Shown here one piece after another: positions 46,648 to 56,291 of a DNA stretch of 64,000 nt; positions within the stretch are counted from its first letter, which is position 1, and every line of letters starts with the position of its first letter. The translations under genes and the position numbers were made by a program. The notes beneath the pieces were generated by a model. That model saw nothing but the letters and a program-made list of their open reading frames with translations. It was not told where the DNA came from and made no database searches. Origin of the DNA: Actinomycetota bacterium (GTDB lineage Bacteria > Actinomycetota > Acidimicrobiia > Acidimicrobiales > Ilumatobacteraceae); NCBI GenBank assembly GCA_030645675.1, contig JAUSLQ010000207.1, positions 1 through 64,000 on the forward strand, given 5' to 3'.

Positions 46648-47448
46648 TCAGCCCTCGAACACAGAGAGGTCGGGTGGGCGGGTGTTGAGCCGCGGCACGT
46701 GGAGGCCACCGTCGACCGGGATGGTCGCCCCAGTGATGTAGCGGGAGCCCTCTCCGGCGAGGAACACGGCGACGGGCGCGATGTCCTCCTCGGGGTCGCC
46801 CATGCGGCCGATGGGGATCATCATCGGGATGGCTTGGAGGATGCCCGGGTTGACCTCCACCATCTTCTGGAAGGCGGCCGACGCTGCGATCGGTGAGATC
46901 GCGTTGACCAGGATCCCGTGCGGGGCCCACTGGATGCCGGCGGTGCGGGTGAGGGCGCCGACCCCCGCCTTCACTGCGTTGTAGTCGCCGTGCAGCCAGT
47001 TCCCGTTGTCGGCGTCGACGGAGTAGAAGTTGATGATGCGGCCGCCACCCTGGGCCTTCATCGGCTCGAGGACGGCCTGCATCGCCCACCACACCGACCA
47101 CAGGCCGACGCCGAGCGTCAGCGCCAGCATCTCGTCGGTCTTCATGTGGAGGGGCACCTCGGGGGTGACCGTGATGGCGTTGTTCACCAGCACGTCGATG
47201 CGGCCGTAGCGCTCGAGCGTCGTCGACACCATGCGCAGGACGTCGTCCTTCTTGCTGACGTCGGTCTGCAGGAACAACCCCGGCGCTCCGAGCTCGGCGA
47301 GCTCGTCGGCGACGCGCTGGCCCGCCTCTGCGTTGAGTTCTGCGACCACCACCGTCGCACCCTCACGCGCATACCGACGGGCGATCCCCCGACCGATGCC
47401 GTCACCGCCGCCGGTGACGATCGCCACCATGCCGTCCATCTGCCCCAT
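46648..47448 (-). CDS. SDR family oxidoreductase
   Basis: AIVTGGGDGIGRGIARRYA, NNAITV, YNAVKAGVGALTR; 266 aa. Confidence 0.88.
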   Translation of the reverse strand: MGQMDGMVAIVTGGGDGIGRGIARRYAREGATVVVAELNAEAGQRVADELAELGAPGLFLQTDVSKKDDVLRMVSTTLERYGRIDVLVNNAITVTPEVPLHMKTDEMLALTLGVGLWSVWWAMQAVLEPMKAQGGGRIINFYSVDADNGNWLHGDYNAVKAGVGALTRTAGIQWAPHGILVNAISPIAASAAFQKMVEVNPGILQAIPMMIPIGRMGDPEEDIAPVAVFLAGEGSRYITGATIPVDGGLHVPRLNTRPPDLSVFEG

Positions 47449-47483
47449 GTGCCTGTCTCCCTCGATCTCCCCCGCAGGGTTCC

Positions 47484-47514
47484 CTAATGTCACACTATGC
47501 GAGACTAGTGTGTC
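47484..47514. promoter_or_regulatory. Putative promoter/operator, copy B
   Basis: CTAATGTCACACTATGCGAGACTAGTGTGTC containing perfect CACACTA-N8-TAGTGTG; divergent SDR/TetR intergenic region. Confidence 0.72.
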
Positions 47515-47571
47515 GTCGCAACAAAAAGGTTTGACCATCGGCGCCGGTGAGACGGTTGCTACTCTCGCCCC

Positions 47572-48147
47572 GTGGCCCCACCCTTGAACAACCGCGCTGA
47601 GAGCATTCTCGAGGCAGCACTGCGGACGCTCGCACGACAGGGTGCCGACAACTTTTCGATCGTGAACATCGCCCGCGAGGCACACGTCTCGCGCCGCACG
47701 ATCTACCGCTACTACAGCAGCACCGCTGACGTCCTCGCCGGGGTGGCCGCGTACGTCGGCGGCAGCTTCGCTCGGGCGATCGAGGAGGCGGTGAGCGCCA
47801 CACCCGACCTCGACCGGCGCTTCGAGGTCGTGATGACAGCCACCATGCGCTACGGCGACTACCAGCCGGCGGCAATCGCCGTCATGCGCATGGAGCCTGC
47901 ATTCACCATCGAGTTCCTCTCGAACACGATCGGCGACTACGTCGAGGTGGTTCGCGCCGCGATCGCGCCCGTGATCGGCAGCGTGCCCGCCGTGACGGAG
48001 GGTCGCATCTCGGAGGAGCAACTCGCCGAGCTGATCATCCGCATCGGGATCTCCGGCTTCCTGATCCCGTCGCCGGTGCTCGACACCATGCCGGCGGCGA
48101 TGGCGAGCCTGATGGCCGGACCCAAGCCACGTCGCCGTCGCGCTTGA
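47572..48147 (+). CDS. TetR-family transcriptional regulator
   Basis: LEAALRTLARQGADNFSIVNIAREAHVSRRTIYRYYSSTADVL. Confidence 0.85.
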   Translation: MAPPLNNRAESILEAALRTLARQGADNFSIVNIAREAHVSRRTIYRYYSSTADVLAGVAAYVGGSFARAIEEAVSATPDLDRRFEVVMTATMRYGDYQPAAIAVMRMEPAFTIEFLSNTIGDYVEVVRAAIAPVIGSVPAVTEGRISEEQLAELIIRIGISGFLIPSPVLDTMPAAMASLMAGPKPRRRRA

Positions 48148-48189
48148 CCGAGTCGAGCACTACGTCGAGCAACTCGTTGCCGGCGCTTC

Positions 48190-48300
48190 GGCAGCCGCGT
48201 TGCCAAGTTCACCAACGCCCACGAACTCGTCATCGACGGCGATTCCTACCGGCGACGCCAACGACCCACCATTGACGGCGGCCACACCGACGAACCATGA
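48190..48300 (+). pseudogene. Possible C-terminal remnant of an IstB-like transposition helper
   Basis: RFGSRVAKFTNAHELVIDGDSYRRRQRPTIDGGHTDEP*; only weak resemblance to IstB ends (GDSYR). Confidence 0.3.
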
Positions 48301-48497
48301 GCCATGACGACCTTCGGCCCTATCGAGGCCTTCCGTCCGGTGCCGTGGATTATCGGTAACGGTCCTTCCCTACAGGTCCGATGCGACTCGGCAAGCGCCG
48401 GGGCGGGAGAGTCATCAGAGAACGGCGGCTCTCGAAAAGGGTTCGAACGCCAACGCGGGTCCATCTCGCATGGATCCCCCCGGTGAAGGAGAGAGAC

Positions 48498-51400
48498 ATG
48501 CGAAGGGTCACTAGAAGTGGCGGGTTCTTCAGCCTGCTGGCAACGTTCTTTCTGATGGTGACGGTCCCGATGGTCGCCGCGGTCCCCGACGATGGCGAAG
48601 GGTCGGGCACGGGTGATGTGTTCGCCGACCTCATCGTCGTTCTCCGTGACGAGGACGGGGTGCCGCTCCTCCGCCAGTTCGTGGTGCCGAGCGACGTCAG
48701 CCCTGGGCTGACCGAAGAGATGTATTGCGTTCAACCCATGTCGACGACCTCGATCCCGGCAGTCTTGCCGGTCGAGAACCCTGCCGACGGCCGTCAGGTG
48801 TACCTGATTCCGCTGATGGGCGATCCTGGCGCACCGCCTCCGCCGGAGGGCGAAGAGGTCGAGGTCTGCGATCCTCAGCCGTCGTACGCGATGTACGTGC
48901 AGGAGGCGGAGCTCGAACGCCTGAACATGGCACGGCAACCGGACGAGGTCAAGGACCGCAAGCTCTCCGACGTCATGGTCAAGCTGCTCACGGCTGACGA
49001 AGTCACCCTCGACGGCGCCGGTCGGATCACGGTGGACGGCGTGCCGATCGATGCCTCGCCCGAGCACGCGGCCATCTACCTGTCGTTGATGTCGAGCGGT
49101 TCGATCCCGGGACTGGGCGTCGAACCCGCTGCGATCAGCCCCTTGGACGCCTGGATGCTCGCTGCCGCTTCGGTGGGGACCGCCTCCGGCAAGGAGACGC
49201 CGATCACCATCGACTCGGTCCAGTACTACAACCGAATCGTCGGCGTCGTCGACGAGTACGTCGAGGTCCCTGGAGTGTGGACCGTCGACTTCCTCCGAAC
49301 GACTCCACCAGGTGGTGAGCAGTTCGTCGATTTCGGCGACTTCAGCTACTCCCGCAGCGATGTGTTCCAGGGCTGTGCGACGTGGCTCGACGTCCCCAGT
49401 CTCACGTGGCAGGTCAGCCCGGTCGCCGAGCTCGCGCAGTTCTCCGACCTTCCGCCGATCGCTGAAGGCGGCACCGTTGCGAACGTCGCCGGCTTCGCAC
49501 AGATGGCCGACGACGTCCGAGAAGTGATCCTGCTGCTGCACGATCACGAGGTCATTCCCGGCTTCTTCATCGACCCGGTGGGCCAGAACACGTGCGCTGA
49601 GCAGACCGCTGCACTCAGCGAGCCTGCGGTGAGCCTGGGAGTCGTTCCCATCGACATCATCCAGACCGATGTCGTTCCCGTCACCACCTCGCTCTACATG
49701 CCGTGGGCGGGTACAACGGTCGACGCCGCACAGCTGCGGCTGACCGTCGACGCGGTCGACGCGTTCTCCGCTGGAACCCAGATCTCCGCTGTCGCAACCG
49801 ACCTGTCGGGTGCGATGGAGTTCGTGGTCGATGTTGACGGCAACCTGGTGGGCACATGGGGCCCGGTGGATGGCTTTGCGGTCACGCCTGGCTACCACCT
49901 CGACACCACGTTCGACCTCAGCATCGCTGACGGCGCGCCGCTGGGCAGCTACACGCTGACCCTCGAGATGATCGATCTCGACGCATCCGATCCTTCGGTC
50001 GAGGTGCTGGCGTCTGAGATGACATCGACCATGGTCCACGACGCAGCGCTCACGGTGCTGTGGACGTCGATGATCGAGTACGCCGCGCAGGGCACGTACC
50101 AGCCGATCACCGCACGTGTGTTCAACCCCGACCTCGGCCAGCCCGAACTGATCGGCACCTCGCTGCGCGTTACAGTTGATGCGCCCGAGGCGTTCCTGCT
50201 CGACACTCAGGTGAGTGCATGGTCGGAGACCGTCGAGATGCAGTTCACGCTCGAGGCCGACGGTGACCTCGTCGGGGCTTGGGCGCTGCCCGATCCGTTG
50301 TCGGTCCCCTATGACCATCTGATCACCTGGTACCTCAACGTCGCCGAAGGCGCACCCACGGGTGTCTATCAGGTGATGATCGAGGTCGTCGATGGAGGCG
50401 GAGCCATCTTGAGCGGTCCCGCCGTCGATGAGTTCATCATTGTCGCGGCACCAGCTCACGGTGGTGGTGGCGGCGGTGGCGGCGGTGGCGAGGAGCCGGC
50501 CCTGCCTCCGGTGGCATCGATCATCGAGAGCCCCCCGGTCGTGACCAACTCGACCTCGGCCACCTTCGTGTTCGAGGCCAATCAGCCCGAGGCAGAGTTC
50601 GGCTGCTCGTTGGACGGGGCGGTGGCCACTCTGTGTTCCAGCCCTGTCACCTCCGAGAACCTGACCGACGGCTCGCACCTGTTCGCGGTATACGCGACGA
50701 CCGACCAGGTCGGCCCGACGGCAGTCGCATCGTGGATCGTCGACACGGTCGCACCAATTGTGTCGCTGACCACAGTGCCTGACGCAGCCACCACCGAGTT
50801 GGACGCCACCTTCGACTTCATCGTCGACGGAGCGGTCACCACGTTGTGTTCGCTCGACGGCGCGGTGCTCGCGGCGTGCACGAGCCCGGCGGACTACAGC
50901 GACCTCGATCTCGGCTCGCACAGCTTCGTCGTCGCCGCGGTGGACAACGCCGGGAATCATGCGTCGGTGAGTCACCGATGGACGATCCACACTGCACCGC
51001 AGGACATCCCGAGTGTCATCCCGATGACACCGGTCAGGCTGGCCGACACCCGCGCCGGATGGGTCGCTGCCGATGGTGAGTTCACCGGCACCGGCCCGGT
51101 CGCCAGCGGGAGTCGGATCCGTGTCCAGATCGCCGGGCGGGCGGGAATCCCAAGCGATGCCGAAGCGGTGATGATGAACCTCACCATCGCCGGTGCGACT
51201 GGGGCAGGGTACGCAACGGCGTATGCCTGCGGCATCCAGCCGCCGACGTCGAGCATCAACTATGTCGCTGGCCACAGCATCGCCAACGAGGTGATGGTGG
51301 ATCTGTCATGGGCAGGCGGTGTGTGCGTGTACGTGCACACCACTGCCGAGGTGATCATCGACGTCGTCGGCTACGCCCCGCCCAGCCTGGACTACTCCGT

Positions 51401-51758
51401 GCTGACACCGGTCAGGTTGGCCGACACCCGCGCCGGTTGGGTTGCTGCCGATGGTGAGTTCACCGGCACCGGCCCGGTCGTGGGTGGCCAGGTGATAGAG
51501 GTTCAGATCGCCGGGCGCGGAGGTGTCCCCGATGATGCCGAAGCGGTGATGATGAACCTCACCATCGCCGGTGCGACTGGGGCAGGGTACGCAACGGCGT
51601 ATGCCTGCGGCATCCAGCCGCCGACGTCGAGCATCAACCTCCTCGCCGGTCACAGCATCGCCAACGAGTTGATGGTCGGTCTGTCGCCCACCGGGACCGT
51701 GTGCGTATACGTGCACACCACTGCCGAGGTGATCATCGACGTCGTCGGCTACTGGTAG
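48498..51758 (+). CDS. Secreted multidomain protein with Gly linker, Ig/sortilin-like repeats and two C-terminal PVRLADTR-type domains
   Basis: Signal peptide MRRVTRSGGFFSLLATFFLMVTVPMVAA; GGGGGGGGGG linker; duplicated TPVRLADTRAGWVAADGEFTGTGPV...VYVHTTAEVIIDVVGY modules; SD GAAGGAGAG. Confidence 0.8.
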   Translation: MRRVTRSGGFFSLLATFFLMVTVPMVAAVPDDGEGSGTGDVFADLIVVLRDEDGVPLLRQFVVPSDVSPGLTEEMYCVQPMSTTSIPAVLPVENPADGRQVYLIPLMGDPGAPPPPEGEEVEVCDPQPSYAMYVQEAELERLNMARQPDEVKDRKLSDVMVKLLTADEVTLDGAGRITVDGVPIDASPEHAAIYLSLMSSGSIPGLGVEPAAISPLDAWMLAAASVGTASGKETPITIDSVQYYNRIVGVVDEYVEVPGVWTVDFLRTTPPGGEQFVDFGDFSYSRSDVFQGCATWLDVPSLTWQVSPVAELAQFSDLPPIAEGGTVANVAGFAQMADDVREVILLLHDHEVIPGFFIDPVGQNTCAEQTAALSEPAVSLGVVPIDIIQTDVVPVTTSLYMPWAGTTVDAAQLRLTVDAVDAFSAGTQISAVATDLSGAMEFVVDVDGNLVGTWGPVDGFAVTPGYHLDTTFDLSIADGAPLGSYTLTLEMIDLDASDPSVEVLASEMTSTMVHDAALTVLWTSMIEYAAQGTYQPITARVFNPDLGQPELIGTSLRVTVDAPEAFLLDTQVSAWSETVEMQFTLEADGDLVGAWALPDPLSVPYDHLITWYLNVAEGAPTGVYQVMIEVVDGGGAILSGPAVDEFIIVAAPAHGGGGGGGGGGEEPALPPVASIIESPPVVTNSTSATFVFEANQPEAEFGCSLDGAVATLCSSPVTSENLTDGSHLFAVYATTDQVGPTAVASWIVDTVAPIVSLTTVPDAATTELDATFDFIVDGAVTTLCSLDGAVLAACTSPADYSDLDLGSHSFVVAAVDNAGNHASVSHRWTIHTAPQDIPSVIPMTPVRLADTRAGWVAADGEFTGTGPVASGSRIRVQIAGRAGIPSDAEAVMMNLTIAGATGAGYATAYACGIQPPTSSINYVAGHSIANEVMVDLSWAGGVCVYVHTTAEVIIDVVGYAPPSLDYSVLTPVRLADTRAGWVAADGEFTGTGPVVGGQVIEVQIAGRGGVPDDAEAVMMNLTIAGATGAGYATAYACGIQPPTSSINLLAGHSIANELMVGLSPTGTVCVYVHTTAEVIIDVVGYW
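51031..51755 (+). repeat. Two tandem direct repeats, 378-bp period (126 aa), in a secreted protein
   Basis: cggtcagg...gtcgtcggctac copies start at 51031 and 51409; a stretch of about 100 bp (tgccgaagcggtgatgatgaacctc...ccgacgtcgagcatcaac) is identical. Confidence 0.9.
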
Positions 51759-51779
51759 CAGCGATCACCATCGCAAGAT

Positions 51780-52034
51780 GCACCGGGCCGCGTCCTGCGT
51801 CGGGGGACCTCCACCCCTCTCCCTGCACTGGTGTCGCGTTCACCGCCGTTCGAGTCCACGAAGCGGGATCGATCTCGAGCGCGCCGAGCACCTCGGCCAT
51901 CGCCGTCGGAAAGCGGTGACCACAGCAGACGCCGGAGCGAGCGGCGTCAACACCGGGACGAAGGTCATGGCGTTGACGAACAGCGCCACCTGCGGCCGCC
52001 AGAACAACACGCTCGCGTACCACTCGCCGAGCAT
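51780..52034 (-). pseudogene. Frameshifted remnant of a small DUF6933-like gene
   Basis: MLGEWYASVLFWRPQVALFVNAMTFVPVLTPLAPASAVVTAF in one frame continuing as RFPTAMAEVLGALEIDPASW in another. Confidence 0.5.
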
Positions 52035-52135
52035 GGTCGTGGGGTGATCTGCCCGAGGGCGACGCCGTCGAGGAACGTGGTTGATGTCATCCAGTAGTGG
52101 GCGACGAGCGCAGGCGCTCCAAGGGGCACGGTTGG

Positions 52136-52926
52136 TCAGGCTGTGATGTCGCGTCGGGCGAAGGTGGCGGCGGCGAGGACGTAGGCGCCGAGCGCATATG
52201 CCGCGACGAGGCCGAGCGCTGCACCGAAGCCGATGCTCGTGTTCCCGCCCTCGGCGAGCGCCGACATGGCACTGGCGGGGAGCCATTCCTCGGTGGAGGG
52301 CCACAACGAGTTGAGGAGGAGTTGCTCGCCGAGGAGGAAGTAGCCGACACCGGCAGCGATGGCAATCGCCGACGATCTTGTGAGCATGGCGAGCATGGCA
52401 CCGAAGACACCCCACGCGACACAGGACAGGAGCACGTTGATGTACGTCGAGAGCCCTTCGGCGAGTGCACTGGTCGTGGTCCAGGCGGAGGTGTCGAGCC
52501 CTTGACGGGCGGCAAGTGGGAATGCGACCGCGGCGACGACCGCACTGGTGATGACGAGGCCGGCGGCGATGAAGGTGACGAGCGCGATGGTCTTTCCGGC
52601 GAGCACCCTGAGCCGTCGTGGCTCGATGGTGAGGACCGATCGGATGGTGCCGGTGGTGAATTCGCCGGCGACGTTCGACGCGAAGATGGCGAGGGTGACG
52701 AGCCCCAGGAAGGTGGAGGCTGCACCGAGACCCGCAAGCCAGCCGCCGGGGGCAACGAGCTTGTTGAGGGTGAGCTGGCCCATCGGGCCGTGCCGGATGC
52801 CGGTGTCGTTGGCGCGCAGGATGCTGACCGAGGTGATCGCGACGCTGAAGCCAACGAGCGCGGCCAGGGAGCCGGCTGCGAAGTTGCGGCGGGTGAGTTT
52901 GACCCATTCGGATCGGAAGGCGGCGA

Positions 52927-52930
<4 letters not shown>
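52136..52930 (-). CDS. ABC-2 type transporter permease
   Basis: 264 aa, about 6 hydrophobic segments, follows ABC ATPase with 4-nt overlap. Confidence 0.8.
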
Positions 52931-53844
<914 letters not shown>

Positions 53845-53917
53845 CGTGACTCGTTCCGTCCGGGTTGATCGCCGTGCGCGGTTGGCGGGTCGATGCGGGT
53901 GTTGGTGGGCATGGCTG

Positions 53918-54289
53918 TTAGTTCGCCTGTTCGCTGTTGAGATCGTCACTGGCAGACGATGTACGGGTGATGGCGGCTCTGGCGCCGGCGGACAAGCGGC
54001 CGAGGGCATCGATGATCAGTAGGCGCTCGCTCACGCCTGATGCTCGCCGTCGGCTGTGGAGGTGGCCTCGCACCCGCTGACGCCTGGACCCTGTCGAGCG
54101 TTGTTCGCGGAGCGCGAACGGCGCGACCGCGGCAGCGGCACCGAGGTACAGGAGGCCAGCAAGGGCGACAGCGCCCACGTTGTCGACGAGCAGTTTGGTT
54201 GCCGGAGTAGCCGCACCGAACAGCACGGCTGCCAGCGCGCACCAAACCCACCCGTTCCTCTGAGTCACATGACGGCGAGTGTCTTCCAC
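53918..54289 (-). pseudogene. Truncated EamA/DMT-family transporter (first two TM segments only)
   Basis: GWVWCALAAVLFGAATPATKLLVDNVGAVALAGLLYLGAAAAVAPFALRE then Arg-rich unrelated tail. Confidence 0.6.
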
Positions 54290-54429
54290 GGATAGAAGCT
54301 AGACCCGGCAACGCACCCAACTCGCGCCAGGAGGGGCGAGCAGCGACCTGTTCGCCCCCGCGTCGACCGCAGCACCGAAGGCCGCTCTACGAAGTGATGC
54401 AGGGCCGTAGAGCCGGATAGCTTCTGGCG

Positions 54430-54930
54430 ATGACCAGAATCGAGCAGGTATCGACTGTCACCCACTACGGATCGGCTCGCCGTCTGTTCGGTGCGTATCA
54501 GCGGGCGGTGGAGAGCTTCGCGTCCGACGCGGAGATCTGCGCTTGATTCGATGACATCTCAGCGGAGCTGGTGCAGCTTCGTTCGTTCTACGACACCCCG
54601 GGGTTCCTTCTGCTCGCTGCCGGCGACGATGGGAAGCCGGCAGGGTGTGTCGGCATGCGCGTGCACGCCGAGGGGATCGGTGAGGTGCGCCGCCTGTTCG
54701 TCAATCCTGACTCGCGCGCGTCAGGTGTCGGCAGAGCTTTGGTCGCCGAGTTGGTCAACCGCTCGCGGGCGCAGGGGCTCGATCGTCTGGTGTTGAACAC
54801 GTTGCCGACGATGGTTCAGGCGGTGGGCCTGTACCGGTCTCTTGGGTTCGTGCCGTGCGCGCCGTATGTCGAGGATCCGACTGACGGGGTGCTCTACTTC
54901 GAACTGCTGCTGACGTCGGTTTCAGGCTGA
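54430..54930 (+). pseudogene. GNAT N-acetyltransferase interrupted by an in-frame TGA at 54544
   Basis: MTRIEQVSTVTHYGSARRLFGAYQRAVESFASDAEICA*FDDISAELVQLRSFYDTPGFLLLAAGDDGKPAGCVGMRV...RASGVGRALVAELVNRS; both halves in the same frame. Confidence 0.7.
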
Positions 54931-55007
54931 CACCGGGTTGGGAACGCGGCGTGCCTGGCTGAGTCGTGCGATGGGTCGGTTGGTCATAGCTGCACTCTTC
55001 TCGGCAG

Positions 55008-56162
55008 TCACAGCCACCGCCGCATGACTTGTTGCTCGAAGGCGACCTTGCCCCAGTGCCAGCGGCGACCGGGATCGTGCAGTGCCACCGTTGGGGCCGG
55101 GTCGCCGTAGAAGTTGCCTGCGCCATAGGCGGCACGCCCGTCTCCGGTCTCGATGAAGCAGCCGCCGTGCCCATCAAAGCCGGTGGGTGTCGGCGCGCCC
55201 GAGATCGATGCGCTGATCGTGTCCGCGACCACGTGTGCCTGCCCGTGTGCGAAGACCCCGGCGCGTGGGAGTGGTTTGCCGATGCCGAGGACGATGTGGG
55301 TGTTGTCCCCGATCGCGTAGACACCGGGGAAGGCGGTGGCCAGCGTGGATCGGTCGGCGTGGATCCAGCCGTCGTCGGCGGCCAGGGCGGAGTTGGCAAT
55401 GGCGGGTGGGGCCACGATCGGGGGCATGTAGACGACCAGGTCGGCTCGCTCGTTGGTGTCGCCGAACTGCAGACTGCCTGGCTCCACAGCGGTGATCTGT
55501 CGACCCGGCTGGTAGTCGATGTTGCGCTGTGCGAGCAGCATCGTGACGGCAGCGGACACGTCGGCTCCCGCGACGGGCATCGGTGCGGGTTCGGCGCTGC
55601 GAACGGCGACCTCGACGCTGCTGCGTACTCCCCTCGCGCGTAGACCGGCTTCGATCAGCAGGGCGGCTTCGTAGGGCGCGGCCGGGCACTTGTAGAGGGG
55701 TGCGGCGGTGACGACGACGATTCGGCCTGTCTCGACGCGTCGGAGCTCTCCGGCAAGTCGTTCCGCGCCGCCCAAGGTGGCGAAGGTCTGACCGTGTTCG
55801 GCCAGCCCGGGGATGCGGTCGGTTGCCCAGTCGGCGCCGAGGCTGACGACCAGGTGGTCGCCAGTCAACCGCTGGTCACCAACGGTGACAGTTCGCGTCG
55901 CAGGGTCGATGTCGGTCACGTCGCCGATGACCACCTCGATGCCACGGCGCTCCAGACGCCGCAGCGGGCGCGTGATCTGGGCAGGGCGGCGCGCTCCGGT
56001 CATCACCCACAGGTAGGACGCGGCGAAGGTGAAGTCGGGGTCGCGGTTGATGAGCACCACACGGTGGCGGCGGTCGAGCCGACGCCGAAGACGATTCGCC
56101 GTGGCGATCCCGCCGATCCCGCCACCGGCCACCAGCACCGTCTGAGATCCGGTCGACACCAT
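55008..56162 (-). CDS. Sulfide:quinone oxidoreductase-like FAD/NAD(P) oxidoreductase
   Basis: VLVAGGGIGGIATANRLRRRL; VVVTAAPLYKCPAAPYEAALLIEAGLRARGVR; VYAIGDNTHIVLGIGKPLPRAGVFAHGQ. Confidence 0.82.
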   Translation of the reverse strand: MVSTGSQTVLVAGGGIGGIATANRLRRRLDRRHRVVLINRDPDFTFAASYLWVMTGARRPAQITRPLRRLERRGIEVVIGDVTDIDPATRTVTVGDQRLTGDHLVVSLGADWATDRIPGLAEHGQTFATLGGAERLAGELRRVETGRIVVVTAAPLYKCPAAPYEAALLIEAGLRARGVRSSVEVAVRSAEPAPMPVAGADVSAAVTMLLAQRNIDYQPGRQITAVEPGSLQFGDTNERADLVVYMPPIVAPPAIANSALAADDGWIHADRSTLATAFPGVYAIGDNTHIVLGIGKPLPRAGVFAHGQAHVVADTISASISGAPTPTGFDGHGGCFIETGDGRAAYGAGNFYGDPAPTVALHDPGRRWHWGKVAFEQQVMRRWL

Positions 56163-56251
56163 CACAGGACCTGCGCAGCGTGTCGCACCGTCGCCAACAC
56201 ACGGATGTCGTCGGCGCCGGCGGCAACGTTCGGGATCTTGAAACAAGTCAT
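56162..56251 (-). CDS. Micro-ORF (29 aa) overlapping the SQR-like gene start
   Basis: MTCFKIPNVAAGADDIRVLATVRHAAQVL*; GAGGAG SD; stop/start overlap TGATG with downstream gene. Confidence 0.55.
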   Translation of the reverse strand: MTCFKIPNVAAGADDIRVLATVRHAAQVL

Positions 56252-56291
56252 CAGTGGTCTCCTCTGAAGCGGTGGCTGGACGGGTCGTTCA

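Noticed and set aside
48330-48497. c-di-GMP riboswitch in the secreted-protein leader
   Set aside because: No GGGACGCAAAGCC-like core or tetraloop receptor pattern seen; kept only as a generic structured leader
48246-51275. 1009-aa minus-strand ORF
   Set aside because: Antisense to the secreted repeat protein, which has signal peptide, SD and domain repeats
54544-54546. Genome-wide TGA recoding suggested by in-frame TGA in GNAT and DUF4143
   Set aside because: Many intact genes here end in TGA with 4-nt ATGA overlaps, so TGA is a normal stop; the two cases fit independent nonsense mutations
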